DNA of 64,000 bases from Geobacter sp. (GTDB taxonomy: Bacteria > Desulfobacterota > Desulfuromonadia > Geobacterales > DSM-12255), in the NCBI GenBank assembly GCA_009684525.1, contig WKKR01000003.1, forward strand, positions 310,001 through 374,000, written 5' to 3'. Under the pieces are notes generated by a model, which saw nothing but the letters and a program-made list of their open reading frames with translations, did no database searches and was not told the origin of the DNA. Shown piece by piece: positions 8,161 through 16,879 of this stretch; position 1 is the stretch's first letter; every line of letters begins with the position of its first letter. The position numbers and the translations under genes were made by a program.

Positions 8161-8760
8161 TCAAATATCTTCCCCTTCCGGGACCCTGCCCCTGATGACC
8201 CTGACCGTTGCATCACTCCCGGTCAGTTCCTTGTACAGCCGCGCCAGGAAACGTATTGTGACGACCCTGTGGATATAGGCCTGGGTCAGGCGGTACAGGT
8301 GTTTTCGTAGTCCCGACGGCTGTTCGCTGCCCAGGAGCAGGGGGCAGTAATCGGACAGCTGCACGATTACCCGTACCCCGCGGCCGGTTGCTTTGGCAAT
8401 GATGGCGAATTCGCCGCGATGGCAGTTGGCGCGCTGGACGAGAACCCCGCCGCAGATGGAGAGCCGGATGCCTGACGACTGTTCTGCAGCGACCTGTTGC
8501 GGTGCGGAAAAGCTGATGAGGCTTACGCGGGTGTCGAGCAGGCGGAACTGCAGCTCGCCGTCGGGTGCCCGATGGGGGCGGATCAGGGAGAGGGTGAAGC
8601 GTCTGATGTGGTGCAGGTAATGCCCCAGAAGGGCGGTCGGTGAGAGCTCTTCGCCGAGACCGGTGGGAAAGCGCATCCACTGGATCGAGTAGACAGAGGC
8701 GTCCCGAAGCAGGACCTGCCGGTAACCGATCTTCGTCTGCGGGCGGCTGTTGCGGCTCAT
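8161..8760 (-). CDS. Unknown protein, 199 residues
   Basis: The sequence shows a basic N-terminus, a central mixed region with SGIRLSICGGVLVQR and a C-terminal helical part ending in an acidic tail. No membrane segment, signal peptide or known motif was found. GGGAG six bases before the ATG at 8760 supports this start over the ATG two codons upstream. It is transcribed away from the NAD(P)-binding gene at 8897 across a 136-base divergent region, and lies 137 bases upstream of the PilZ gene on the same strand. A link to c-di-GMP signalling is possible only by position. Confidence 0.65.
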   Translation of the reverse strand: MSRNSRPQTKIGYRQVLLRDASVYSIQWMRFPTGLGEELSPTALLGHYLHHIRRFTLSLIRPHRAPDGELQFRLLDTRVSLISFSAPQQVAAEQSSGIRLSICGGVLVQRANCHRGEFAIIAKATGRGVRVIVQLSDYCPLLLGSEQPSGLRKHLYRLTQAYIHRVVTIRFLARLYKELTGSDATVRVIRGRVPEGEDI

Positions 8761-8896
8761 CGGCATCTCCCTGACAAAAACCTTATCATATCCTGCACCG
8801 CTTGTCTTGCTTCTACGACCTGCGGCTTGCCACAGCGGGTATTCGTGTCAGAATGTGAAGAAACATTGCGTGCGCATGGTGCGACAAGGAGTGGGG

Positions 8897-9808
8897 ATGC
8901 ATACTGGCGACGATATTGTTCTGGTTACCGGGGCAACGGGTTTCATCGGTCAAAGGCTGGTGAAGGCGCTTTTGGATGAGGGGCGGCGCGTGCGTTGCCT
9001 GGTTCGCCGGGAGGATGCCAGGCTCCCGACCGGAGCTGAGGTGGTCACGGGGGATCTCCTGATGCCGGTCGGGCTGGCTGCCGCCTTTGCCGGGGTCTCT
9101 GTTGCCTACTACCTGGTGCATGCCATGGCCGGTGGGCGGGCAGGTTTCGAACGGCGCGACCGGCAGGCAGCGGCGAATTTCGTCACTGCCGCCAACAAGG
9201 CCGGCCTGCAGCGGACGATCTACCTGGGCGGGCTCGGTGAGACCGGTGGCGAGCTTTCCGAGCACCTTGCCAGCCGGCTCGAAGTTGCTGCCATCCTCAA
9301 GGGGGGGAAGTTCAGCACCACCTTCCTCCGTGCGGCGGTCATCATAGGCGCAGGGGGAGCCTCTTTCGAGATGATCCGCGCCCTGGTGGAGCGGTTGCCG
9401 CTCATGATAACACCGCGCTGGGTTTCGACCCGCTGCCAGCCCATTGCCGTCGGCGATGTGATCGGCTACCTCACCGGCTGCCTGCGGGAAGAAAAGACAG
9501 CCGGCGAGACATTCGATATCGGCGGTCCCGAAGTTCTGACCTACCGGGAGATGATGGAGCGGTTCGCACACTTGACCGGCAGGACCTGCATGATACTGAC
9601 CGTCCCTTTCCTGACGCCGAAGCTGTCATCCTATTGGGTGGGTTTTATCACGCCGGTAAAGCCCTCCATCTCCATGCCGTTGATCGAAGGCCTGGCCAAC
9701 GAGGTGGTCTGCCGCGACCACCGGATCAGGGAACTCCTGCCGTTACCGCTCACATCGTATGACGAGGCAGTCAGGATAGCCCTTGCCGAAGAGCAAAAAT
9801 CAGGTTAA
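8897..9808 (+). CDS. NAD(P)-binding oxidoreductase/epimerase-like protein (NmrA / atypical SDR type)
   Basis: This 303-residue protein opens with the Rossmann motif VTGATGFIGQRL at residues 9-20, followed by RCLVRRED and VTGDL blocks. These are typical of extended or atypical SDR proteins that resemble complex I 39-kDa subunits and NmrA. A catalytic YxxxK is not obvious; the region around IYLGGLGETG is the usual variant in this group, so the enzyme may act on an isoprenoid, quinone-linked or sugar substrate, or only bind NAD(P). AAGGAG five bases before the ATG at 8897 fixes the start, although the frame is open 49 codons further upstream. Confidence 0.85.
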   Translation: MHTGDDIVLVTGATGFIGQRLVKALLDEGRRVRCLVRREDARLPTGAEVVTGDLLMPVGLAAAFAGVSVAYYLVHAMAGGRAGFERRDRQAAANFVTAANKAGLQRTIYLGGLGETGGELSEHLASRLEVAAILKGGKFSTTFLRAAVIIGAGGASFEMIRALVERLPLMITPRWVSTRCQPIAVGDVIGYLTGCLREEKTAGETFDIGGPEVLTYREMMERFAHLTGRTCMILTVPFLTPKLSSYWVGFITPVKPSISMPLIEGLANEVVCRDHRIRELLPLPLTSYDEAVRIALAEEQKSG

Positions 9809-9927
9809 CACCCCTGTCGAGTTGTGCTATAGTCTCACCGGCCCGCGTAGGGATGGTGGTGTAAAAGCCCGACAGATGAGGGGCAGATCATTCCGCGCGA
9901 ATCACGTCCGTCAAGGAGGTGCAGAGG

Positions 9928-10584
9928 ATGAAGAAAAAGATCGGCGTTGTCCTTTCGGGTTGCGGTGTGTTTGACGGGAGCGAAATCCACGAAGCTGTCG
10001 TCACGCTTCTGGCCATTGACCGCAACGGATGCGAGGCGATCTGCATGGCTCCGGATATGGAGCTGGCAGAGATCAACCATCTGAGCGGCCAGGAGACGGG
10101 GGCCAAACGGAATGTCCTGGTGGAGTCGGCCAGGATTGCCCGGGGCAAGATCAAAGACATCAAGGAGGTCAGAGGAGGCGACCTTGATGCGGTGATCTTC
10201 CCCGGCGGTTTTGGTGCTGCCAAGAATCTGTGCAATTTTGCGGTCAAGGGGGCTGATGCATCCATTCATCCCGAAGTGTCCCGTCTTCTGAAGGAGATGG
10301 TCGGGGCAGGGAAGCCCATCGGCGCCATCTGTATCGCCCCGGCCCTGGTAGCGGCGGTTCTGGGCAGGGAGTATGCGCCGCAGGTGACTATCGGTACCGA
10401 TGCAGGGACGTCCGCTGCCATACGGCAGACCGGCAGCTCCCATGTGGACTGCCCGGTGACCGAGTTCGTGGTGGACAAGCAGCACAAGATCGTCTCCACG
10501 CCGGCATACATGCTGGCAAACAACATCTCGGAGGCCGCAGAAGGGATCGAGAAAGCGGTCAAGGCAGTCATTGGATTGATGTAA
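9928..10584 (+). CDS. elbB: ElbB-like protein (DJ-1/PfpI superfamily, isoprenoid biosynthesis glyoxalase type)
   Basis: This 218-residue protein matches the ElbB pattern: VVLSGCGVFDGSEIHEAV near the N-terminus, FPGGFGAAKNLCNFA in the middle and PIGAICIAPALVA with the conserved nucleophile-elbow Cys. E. coli ElbB is a DJ-1-like protein with weak glyoxalase activity that has been linked to isoprenoid synthesis. AGGAGG eight bases before the ATG at 9928 is a better start than the GTG at 9919. It stands 24 bases upstream of the outer-membrane protein gene, with which it may be co-transcribed. Confidence 0.9.
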   Translation: MKKKIGVVLSGCGVFDGSEIHEAVVTLLAIDRNGCEAICMAPDMELAEINHLSGQETGAKRNVLVESARIARGKIKDIKEVRGGDLDAVIFPGGFGAAKNLCNFAVKGADASIHPEVSRLLKEMVGAGKPIGAICIAPALVAAVLGREYAPQVTIGTDAGTSAAIRQTGSSHVDCPVTEFVVDKQHKIVSTPAYMLANNISEAAEGIEKAVKAVIGLM

Positions 10585-10607
10585 CTACAACAAGGAGGCA
10601 GAAAATC

Positions 10608-11207
10608 ATGCGTAAATTCCTAACCGTTTCGTGTCTGTGTGTCCTGGTGGCCCTTGCTGCCAGCCAGGCGCAGGCGCAGAGCATCAAGGGCAAGCTGGGA
10701 GTCACTGGTCGGATCGGCTTCACTATCCCTGCTGACAGCGACTTTGGGCCGTACAAGATCGAGACCGATGCCGGTTTTATTGGCGGTGGCGGCTTCATCT
10801 ATGGTATTGACAACAACTTTGCCGCAGAGATCGATATTACCAATACGAGTTTCGGTTCTGAAGACCCTACTGGCGGGAACAAAGGCGATTTCGATGTGAC
10901 CAATGTCGCACTTGGCGGTCAGTATCGCTTTGAGAGTAGCCAGGCCAACCTGACCCCTTACGTCGGTGCCGGTCTCGATATTCTGCTGAGCGATTACGAC
11001 CGGGTGGGGTACTCGGTTGATACCACCGTTGGCGCCCATGCCACGGGAGGGGTCGACTATTTCATCAATCGTCAGGTTGCCCTGAATGCCGAAGCGAAGA
11101 TCCTCGTCGCTCCTGAGACCGATATCAACGGACCCGGAGGCAAGGCCGGGAATTTCGATCCCTCCAGTTTCACCGGGACGTTTGGGGTTCGGTTCTTTTT
11201 CAACTAG
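10608..11207 (+). CDS. Outer-membrane beta-barrel protein (OmpW/OmpX-like fold)
   Basis: This 199-residue protein has a signal peptide (basic start, hydrophobic core, cleavage near AQAQS at about residue 24). Alternating Gly-rich beta strands follow, ending in VRFFFN with a terminal aromatic cluster typical of small outer-membrane barrels. Blocks such as TPYVGAGLDILLSDYDR and NRQVALNAEAKILV resemble OmpW and the wider porin-like beta-barrel family. The length suggests an eight-strand barrel. The start is supported by AAGGAGG, and a terminator follows the stop. The cargo or role is unknown. Confidence 0.85.
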   Translation: MRKFLTVSCLCVLVALAASQAQAQSIKGKLGVTGRIGFTIPADSDFGPYKIETDAGFIGGGGFIYGIDNNFAAEIDITNTSFGSEDPTGGNKGDFDVTNVALGGQYRFESSQANLTPYVGAGLDILLSDYDRVGYSVDTTVGAHATGGVDYFINRQVALNAEAKILVAPETDINGPGGKAGNFDPSSFTGTFGVRFFFN

Positions 11208-11229
11208 ATCGAAACCTGCATTTCGTAGG

Positions 11230-11260
11230 AAAGGGCGGCCGCCAGGTCGCCCTTTTTGTT
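11230..11260 (+). terminator. Rho-independent terminator after the outer-membrane protein gene
   Basis: AAAGGGCG (11230-11237) pairs with CGCCCTTT (11248-11255), and the stem runs into a T-rich tail (CTTTTTGTTT). The loop contains a NotI-like GCGGCCGC core. It starts 22 bases after the stop at 11207. Confidence 0.85.
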
Positions 11261-11578
11261 TGGTGCGTGGGGGAGGGTGCATATTTTTTGTGCAGATGCC
11301 CCTTTACATCTGCTGCTTCATCATATTTGCGTGATTGCAAACGGTTGGTTGAAAAATTTGCATTCGTGCAGAATCCTGCCCGTTCTGTATCGCTTCCCAT
11401 GAAGAAAAATTGTCTTCAATATCTGCGCGAACTGCCGATATTAGTTGTATAATTCTAGTATCCAGAGGCGTGGGGTTTGTCCCTGAAATCCGGCACGGTT
11501 CATGTATCAAAAACAGCACGGCTTGCTTCAATTGATACGGCAGGCTGGAATCGTCCGACAGGAAAAGCGGGGTGAGTC
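11261..11578. other. Gene-free spacer of about 320 bases
   Basis: The base composition is noticeably more A+T-rich than its surroundings. I see no convincing gene or RNA fold. A candidate -10 box TATAAT occurs at 11448-11453 without a good -35 box, and could serve the small membrane-protein gene at 11579. Confidence 0.5.
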
Positions 11579-12016
11579 ATGAATACTGATATTATCGATG
11601 AAGCGATTGACAAGTATGTTCATGAACGGTTGGAAAAAGGGAAACTTCCGGCTCGTGAGCGGTTTCTCGCCTATGCTTACCTGAAGCATGGGGGGGATGA
11701 GCTGGCGGAATTCATGAAGAAAGTAAAGGGGCTCTCCCGTTACTATATCGATTTCCTGAGGGTCATGGAAAACCCGTTCAAGGGGCCTGAATTCGCTTGG
11801 CTCGCTTCCATGCTGACCATGGGGATCTTCAGCTGTTACCTCATGAGCGTCAGCGATTTCCGCTTGCTGGGGATCATGATCTTTGCCGGAACCCTGGTTC
11901 ATGCCTGCGCATTGATAAGCAACGTGGCAAAGAAGTGGCTGGATATCGGCGTAATGATTGCGATCTACCGCGAGATCGTCGAACTGGTGGAAAACGAATT
12001 CGAGGTAACTGCGTAA
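11579..12016 (+). CDS. Small two-helix membrane protein, unknown function
   Basis: This 145-residue protein has a charged helical N-terminal half (to about residue 70), then two hydrophobic segments at roughly 72-92 and 97-120, and a short acidic end. There is no signal peptide and no catalytic motif that I recognise. It sits alone between a gene-free A+T-rich spacer and a strong terminator, so it is probably a single-gene unit. The ATG is preceded by GGGG/GAG sequence (AGCGGGGTGAGTC), a moderate ribosome binding site. It may scaffold or sense at the inner membrane, but that is only inference from topology. Confidence 0.7.
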   Translation: MNTDIIDEAIDKYVHERLEKGKLPARERFLAYAYLKHGGDELAEFMKKVKGLSRYYIDFLRVMENPFKGPEFAWLASMLTMGIFSCYLMSVSDFRLLGIMIFAGTLVHACALISNVAKKWLDIGVMIAIYREIVELVENEFEVTA

Positions 12017-12045
12017 CGCGTTCCGGTCGTAACGAAGGTTGAAGG

Positions 12046-12074
12046 AGAGGCTGCAGTCTGCAGCCTCTTTTTTC
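12046..12074 (+). terminator. Rho-independent terminator
   Basis: AGAGGCTGCAG at 12046-12056 is followed after one base by its exact complement at 12058-12068, then TTTTTT. This is a strong intrinsic terminator 30 bases after the stop of the small membrane-protein gene. Confidence 0.88.
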
Positions 12075-12086
12075 GTGAATTTAGAG

Positions 12087-12116
12087 TTGACAAGATAATT
12101 AGATAGTGCTTAAATT
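12087..12116 (+). promoter_or_regulatory. Sigma-70 promoter upstream of rho
   Basis: TTGACA (12087-12092) is followed after 18 bases by TAAATT (12111-12116). Transcription from here gives a leader of about 210 bases before rho. The leader contains a C-rich and hairpin-forming stretch at 12257-12281. Rho leaders in other bacteria are often used for autoregulation, so this one may be too. Confidence 0.65.
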
Positions 12117-12335
12117 GGCCTACCCTTCGAAAAACCTTTAGTGCGCATGGTGTTGCGCTTACCCCTGGCAATTCTACACTTCAAGCAAACTTCTTTGACA
12201 CAACGGAATAGTATCCCTTAAATCGGCTTCCCTCGACATATCACGTCACTCCATACCAGCCATTCAATGGGCGGGCTGGTGCCTCAGGGGTGTCCCCCAA
12301 CTAATCCGGCGTACTCTCGCCATTCAGGAGAACAG

Positions 12336-13583
12336 ATGAACCTTCAGGAACTTAAGGGTAAAAAGATCAACGAACTTACCACGATTGCCAAGAACCTCAA
12401 TATAGAGGGGGCATCAAGCCTGCGCAAGCAGGACCTGATCTTTGCCATTCTCAACGCCCAGACCGAGAAAAACGGCATGATCTTCGGAGAAGGGGTGCTG
12501 GAGACCCTTCCCGATGGATTCGGTTTTCTCCGTTCCCCTGATTACAATTATCTTCCCGGCCCCGACGATATCTATGTCAGCCCGAGCCAGATCCGCCGCT
12601 TCAACCTGCAGACCGGCGATACAGTTTCCGGCCAGATCCGCCCTCCCAAGGAAGGGGAGCGTTACTTTGCCCTTCTCAAGGTGGAGACCGTCAACTTCGA
12701 GTCGCCCGACGTGGCCCGCGACAAGATCCTCTTCGACAACCTGACCCCCCTCTATCCCAACGAGAAGTTGAAGCTGGAGACCCAGCCGGATAACATGTCC
12801 ATGCGGGTCATGGAGCTGGTGGCCCCCATCGGCAAGGGGCAACGCGGGCTCATCGTTGCTCCTCCCCGTACTGGCAAGACCATGCTGATCCAGAACATCG
12901 CCAATTCCATCGCCGAGAATCATCCCGAAGTTTACCTGATCGTCCTGCTCATCGACGAGCGGCCGGAAGAGGTTACCGACATGCAGCGTTCGGTTCGCGG
13001 TGAAGTGGTTTCATCCACCTTTGACGAGCCGGCATCGCGTCACATCCAGGTTGCCGAGATGGTCATCGAAAAGGCCAAGCGCCTGGTGGAGCACAAGCGG
13101 GACGTGGTCATCCTCCTCGACTCTATCACCCGCCTGGCGCGTGCCTACAACACCGTGCTGCCGCCATCCGGCAAGATCCTGACCGGCGGTGTCGATTCCA
13201 ATGCCTTGCATAAGCCGAAGCGCTTCTTCGGCGCTGCGCGCAATATCGAGGAGGGGGGCTCCCTCACCATCATCGCCTCGGCCCTGATCGACACCGGGAG
13301 CAAGATGGACGAGGTTATCTTCGAGGAATTCAAGGGAACCGGCAACATGGAGGTCCATCTGGACCGCAAGCTGGTGGAAAAGCGGGTCTTTCCTGCAATC
13401 GATATCAACAAGTCGGGGACGCGCAAGGAAGAGCTTCTCATCGAGCGGGCATCGCTCAACCGGATCTGGATTCTGCGTAAGGTTCTGCACCCGATGAATG
13501 TGGTGGACAGCATGGAATTCCTCAGTGAAAAACTCTCCGAAACCAAGTCAAACCAGGCATTTCTGGACGCCATGAGCAGGTGA
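12336..13583 (+). CDS. rho: Transcription termination factor Rho
   Basis: This 415-residue protein has an N-terminal helical Rho_N region, a cold-shock-like RNA-binding domain ([28 protein letters not shown], given here in parts: GFGFLRS, DIYVS, QIRRF) and an ATPase core with APPRTGKT at 175-182. It terminates untranslated transcripts as a hexameric RNA helicase. The frame is open 23 codons upstream, but the ATG at 12336 with CAGGAG in front begins the conserved MNLQELK sequence. Length is normal for non-enteric Rho without an N-terminal insertion. Confidence 0.97.
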   Translation: MNLQELKGKKINELTTIAKNLNIEGASSLRKQDLIFAILNAQTEKNGMIFGEGVLETLPDGFGFLRSPDYNYLPGPDDIYVSPSQIRRFNLQTGDTVSGQIRPPKEGERYFALLKVETVNFESPDVARDKILFDNLTPLYPNEKLKLETQPDNMSMRVMELVAPIGKGQRGLIVAPPRTGKTMLIQNIANSIAENHPEVYLIVLLIDERPEEVTDMQRSVRGEVVSSTFDEPASRHIQVAEMVIEKAKRLVEHKRDVVILLDSITRLARAYNTVLPPSGKILTGGVDSNALHKPKRFFGAARNIEEGGSLTIIASALIDTGSKMDEVIFEEFKGTGNMEVHLDRKLVEKRVFPAIDINKSGTRKEELLIERASLNRIWILRKVLHPMNVVDSMEFLSEKLSETKSNQAFLDAMSR

Positions 13584-13622
13584 GAGGGTGTTCGGCCCGT
13601 TCTCGATAACGGGAAAAAAGTC

Positions 13623-13651
13623 TTGCAATAAAAAATTCGAAATGCTAACTT
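13623..13651 (+). promoter_or_regulatory. Probable promoter of rpmE
   Basis: TTGCAA (13623-13628) and TAACTT (13646-13651) are separated by 17 bases in a strongly A+T-rich stretch between rho and rpmE. The boxes are moderate matches, so this is a candidate, not a firm call. Confidence 0.45.
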
Positions 13652-13715
13652 TTTATTTTCGGATTTGCCTAACTATCTGACTGGAAATCACTTTGCCCTT
13701 TTAAGGAGGCTCGAC

Positions 13716-13913
13716 ATGAAAGAAGGAATCCATCCCAAGTACGCGGAAGTCACGGTGAAGTGTCTGTGCGGCAACAGCTTCCAGACCCGCTCGACCAGGA
13801 GCGAAATATCGACTGAAATCTGTTCTGCCTGCCACCCGTTTTTTACCGGCAAGCAGAAGCTGGTCGACACTGCAGGCCGCGTGGAGCGTTTCAAAAAGCG
13901 TTACGGAATGTAA
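13716..13913 (+). CDS. rpmE: Ribosomal protein L31, zinc-binding (C+) type
   Basis: This 65-residue protein contains MKEGIHPKY at the start and the four zinc-ligand cysteines Cys16, Cys18, Cys36 and Cys39, so it is the zinc-containing form of bL31. It belongs to the large subunit near the central protuberance. AAGGAGG lies nine bases before the ATG at 13716; the in-frame sequence upstream of it is not conserved. A hairpin follows the stop. In bacteria that also carry a zinc-free copy the C+ form is replaced during zinc starvation; no such copy is in this window. Confidence 0.97.
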   Translation: MKEGIHPKYAEVTVKCLCGNSFQTRSTRSEISTEICSACHPFFTGKQKLVDTAGRVERFKKRYGM

Positions 13914-13938
13914 CAAGATTTCCTGGCTTATGGTGGGA

Positions 13939-13975
13939 GGGGATTTTGTCTCGTGGCGAAATCCCCTTCTTGCGT
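13939..13975 (+). terminator. Hairpin terminator after rpmE
   Basis: GGGGATTT (13939-13946) pairs with AAATCCCC (13959-13966) around a 12-base loop. The downstream tail is only moderately T-rich (TTCTTGCGTTT). It lies 25 bases after the rpmE stop and separates it from thyX. Confidence 0.65.
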
Positions 13976-14016
13976 TTATTGGTACCTGATCTGTCGTGGT
14001 TTTCGCGAGGAGCGAG

Positions 14017-14706
14017 ATGCAGGTTACGCTGTTGCAGCATACCCCCGATCCCGAGTTGACCGTTGCCCTGGCGGCGCGGCTGTGCTATTCACCTGTGGGC
14101 ATTGCCGAGTTGCGGGAACGCCTGTCCAGCGACGATATCGGCACCTTCCTGGACAAGATCATGTCGCTCGGGCACCAGTCGGTGCTTGAGCATGTCTCCT
14201 TTACCTTCGGCATCGAGGGGATCTCCCGCACCACCAGCCATCAGCTGGTCCGGCATCGCCTGGCATCCTACTCCCAGCAGTCCCAGCGGTATGTGAGCCA
14301 CACGAAGCGTTTTGCCGCTGTCATTCCGCCGACCGTTGCCGAGCGGCCGGAGTTGCGGGAACTGTTCGAGCTTCAGCTCAGCAAGCTGCATGAAGCGTAT
14401 GCCGCCATGGTGGAGGCCGGCATCCCTGCCGAGGATGCACGCTACATCCTGCCCAATGCCACGGAAACCAAGATCATGATGACCATGAATGCCAGGGAAC
14501 TCCTGCATTTCTTTGCCTTGCGTTGCTGCGAGCGGGCCCAGTGGGAGATCCGCGCCATGGCCGTGGAGATGCTCAAGCTGGTGAAACAGATTGCCCCGAC
14601 GATTTTCAGGGATGCCGGCCCCGGTTGCCTGGCAGGCCCCTGTCCCGAGGGGAGCATGACCTGCGGCCGGCTGGTCGAGATGAGGGAGCGTTTCAAGGGC
14701 CTGTAG
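14017..14706 (+). CDS. thyX: Flavin-dependent thymidylate synthase ThyX
   Basis: This 229-residue enzyme contains the ThyX motif RHR-x7-S at residues 79-89 (RHRLASYSQQS) and further family blocks such as LSLGHQSVLEH-like SLGHQSVLEHV. ThyX makes dTMP from dUMP using FAD, NADPH and methylene-tetrahydrofolate, and is unrelated to ThyA. The start ATG at 14017 follows GAGGAG; the frame extends a few codons upstream to a GTG, which is less likely. It is transcribed in the same direction as the DUF1385 and prfA genes, with 48 bases to the former. Confidence 0.95.
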   Translation: MQVTLLQHTPDPELTVALAARLCYSPVGIAELRERLSSDDIGTFLDKIMSLGHQSVLEHVSFTFGIEGISRTTSHQLVRHRLASYSQQSQRYVSHTKRFAAVIPPTVAERPELRELFELQLSKLHEAYAAMVEAGIPAEDARYILPNATETKIMMTMNARELLHFFALRCCERAQWEIRAMAVEMLKLVKQIAPTIFRDAGPGCLAGPCPEGSMTCGRLVEMRERFKGL

Positions 14707-14754
14707 AGGCAATTCGCGAATTGTCACTACGCTACATGCAGGACTGAGGTACAA

Positions 14755-15672
14755 ATGGAAAAGATCAATATCGGCGGCCAGGCAGTGATTGAGGGTGTCA
14801 TGATGCGTGCACCCCGTGCACTCGCCATTGCCGTTCGCCGCCCGAATGGGGAGATTGCCGTCAGGAAGGAAGAGGTTGTCCCCCTTTCCGAGCGCTTTCC
14901 GGTGGTCAAGCTTCCCATCGTTCGCGGTGCCGTGGCACTGTTCCAGTCGCTCATCGTCGGCGTCAAGGCGCTCAATTTCTCCGCCAACGAGGCGATTGCC
15001 GAGGAGGATGAGGAGGGTGGGGAAAAGAAGGAGCTCTCTTCCTGGGCCATGGCAGGGACCATGGCCATTGCGTTCGGCTTCGGGATTCTCCTCTTTTTCA
15101 TCATGCCGCTCTATCTGACCAAACTCATGACCCCTCTGATCGGCGACTCCAATATCGTCTTCAACCTGGTGGATGGCGTCATCAGGGTGCTCGTGTTCCT
15201 CATCTACATCTGGTCCATCTCCCGCATGCAGGACATCCAGAGGGTTTTCCAGTACCACGGCGCCGAACACAAATCGATCTTCGCCTTCGAGGCGGGCGAC
15301 GAGCTGACCGTCGAAAATGTACGCAAATACAGCCGGCTCCACCCCCGCTGCGGCACCAGTTTCCTGTTGATCGTCATGGTGGTGAGCATCGTCATCTTTT
15401 CCATGATTCCGAAACTCTGGCCATTCTACCTCAAGGCCGGGTCGCGCGTGGTGCTGCTCCCCTTGATTGCCGGGGTGTCATATGAATTCCTCAAATGGAG
15501 TGCCAAAAACGACAGTTCCTCACTGGTCAGGATGATCATTGCCCCCGGTCTCGGACTGCAGCGACTCACTACCCGCGAGCCGGACGACAGTCAACTCGAA
15601 GTGGCCATCCGTTCCATGGAAGAGGCATTGGCGGTTAATGCCGGCTACAAGGACGACCGGCTGGTAATATAG
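14755..15672 (+). CDS. DUF1385 (YqhQ-like) membrane protein
   Basis: This 305-residue protein opens with INIGGQAVIEGVMMRAP, the hallmark of the DUF1385/YqhQ family, and contains EYHGAEHK-like YHGAEHKSIFAFE and RCGTSFLLIV in the middle. There are about four membrane segments. The function of the family is not established; it is very often encoded next to prfA, as it is here. Conserved His and Glu residues in the HGAEHK block suggest a metal site. Two further family-typical segments, SRVVLLPLIAGVSYE and PGLGLQRLTTREPDD, occur toward the C-terminus. Confidence 0.92.
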   Translation: MEKINIGGQAVIEGVMMRAPRALAIAVRRPNGEIAVRKEEVVPLSERFPVVKLPIVRGAVALFQSLIVGVKALNFSANEAIAEEDEEGGEKKELSSWAMAGTMAIAFGFGILLFFIMPLYLTKLMTPLIGDSNIVFNLVDGVIRVLVFLIYIWSISRMQDIQRVFQYHGAEHKSIFAFEAGDELTVENVRKYSRLHPRCGTSFLLIVMVVSIVIFSMIPKLWPFYLKAGSRVVLLPLIAGVSYEFLKWSAKNDSSSLVRMIIAPGLGLQRLTTREPDDSQLEVAIRSMEEALAVNAGYKDDRLVI

Positions 15673-15795
15673 GATTTCGCTTTTCCGCAATCTCTGCGTT
15701 GGCGTTCGGAATCTCCTTGTGCGATGTAGCGCTGCTACGTCTCCGCGGGATTCCTCCGCCGCCTTGACCTTGCGAAAAATCGACATCCCTTGAGT
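15673..15795. repeat. Putative palindromic intergenic element upstream of prfA
   Basis: The spacer between the DUF1385 gene and prfA has imperfect outer arms (TTTCGCTTTTCCGCAA and TTGCGAAAAATCGA) and an inner palindrome around GTAGCGCTGCTAC. Its layout resembles dispersed intergenic elements, but no second copy exists in this window, so the repeat status is an inference from structure. Confidence 0.5.
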
Positions 15796-15811
15796 TAAAC
15801 GAGGGCTATAC

Positions 15812-16879
15812 ATGCTTGAGAAAATAGAAGAAATCGAACGCCGCTTCCAGGAACTAGAGGCGCTCCTCTCCGATCCGGCCGTAATTGCCAACCAGGCCGA
15901 GTTCCGCAAGTTTTCCCGCGAGCACGCCGATATAGCCCCCTTGGTGGAGGCCTATCGGCAGCACCGGAGGGTGCTTGCTGAGATCGAAGGGAACCGGGAA
16001 CTCCTGGCCGATCCCGACATGCGGGAGATGGCCGAAGAGGAACTCGCAGGGCTGGAACAGCGCCGCGAGCAGTTGGAAGGGGAGATAAAACTGCTCCTTC
16101 TGCCCAAGGATCCCAACGACAGCAGGAACGTCATCCTGGAGATCCGTGCCGGTACCGGCGGCGACGAATCGGCCCTCTTTGCCGGCGACCTGTTCCGGAT
16201 GTACAGTCGCTTTGCCGAGAAGAACCGTTGGAAGGTGGAGTTGCTCTCCTGCTCGGAATCGGAGCGGGGGGGCTACAAAGAGGTCATTGCCTCCATCGAG
16301 GGGCAAGATGTCTATGCCAAGCTGAAATATGAATCGGGTACCCACCGGGTGCAACGGGTTCCCGAGACCGAGGCTCAGGGACGGATTCACACCAGTGCCT
16401 GTACCGTTGCGATCATGGCTGAGGCCGAGGATGTGGACATCGAGATCAATCCGACCGACTTGAAGATCGACGTCTACCGATCGTCGGGTGCTGGCGGGCA
16501 GCACGTCAACACCACCGACTCGGCGGTCAGGATAACCCATATCCCCACCGGCACCATAGTTGCCTGCCAGGAGGAGCGAAGTCAGATAAAGAACCGCGCC
16601 AAGGCAATGAAGGTGCTGAAGACACGGATCCTCGACAACATCATACAGGAGCAGAACGCGAAACTGGCCGCTGACCGGAAACAACAGGTCGGGAGCGGCG
16701 ACCGGAGCGAGCGAATCCGCACCTACAATTTCCCCCAGGGACGGATGACCGATCACCGGATCGGCCTGACCCTCTACAAGCTCGACGCGATCATGCAGGG
16801 GGATATCTCTGAGATTGTCGATGCTCTGCGGACCTATTACCAGATGGAGGCCTTGCAGCAGCAAAGTGAAGCCGCATGA
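15812..16879 (+). CDS. prfA: Peptide chain release factor 1
   Basis: This 355-residue factor contains the GGQ motif at residues 228-230 ([10 protein letters not shown]), which triggers peptidyl-tRNA hydrolysis, and the P-x-T codon-recognition motif in the [10 protein letters not shown] block, which reads UAA/UAG. An N-terminal coiled region and the [10 protein letters not shown] block precede it. It overlaps prmC by four bases (ATGA), which pairs the factor with the methyltransferase that modifies its GGQ glutamine. The start ATG is preceded by a GAGG-containing site. Confidence 0.97.
   Translation: MLEKIEEIERRFQELEALLSDPAVIANQAEFRKFSREHADIAPLVEAYRQHRRVLAEIEGNRELLADPDMREMAEEELAGLEQRREQLEGEIKLLLLPKDPNDSRNVILEIRAGTGGDESALFAGDLFRMYSRFAEKNRWKVELLSCSESERGGYKEVIASIEGQDVYAKLKYESGTHRVQRVPETEAQGRIHTSACTVAIMAEAEDVDIEINPTDLKIDVYRSSGAGGQHVNTTDSAVRITHIPTGTIVACQEERSQIKNRAKAMKVLKTRILDNIIQEQNAKLAADRKQQVGSGDRSERIRTYNFPQGRMTDHRIGLTLYKLDAIMQGDISEIVDALRTYYQMEALQQQSEAA

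Noticed and set aside
12257-12281. Hairpin in the rho leader as a riboswitch
   Set aside because: Only a short imperfect stem; no aptamer-like conserved core was seen, so it is mentioned only as leader structure.
9809-12335. c-di-GMP (GEMM) riboswitches in spacers
   Set aside because: I looked for GGGCAAA/GACGCAAAG-type cores in the intergenic regions and found none.
14089-15342. 417-residue antisense frame over thyX and the DUF1385 gene
   Set aside because: No recognisable domain, and both sense genes carry strong family signatures.
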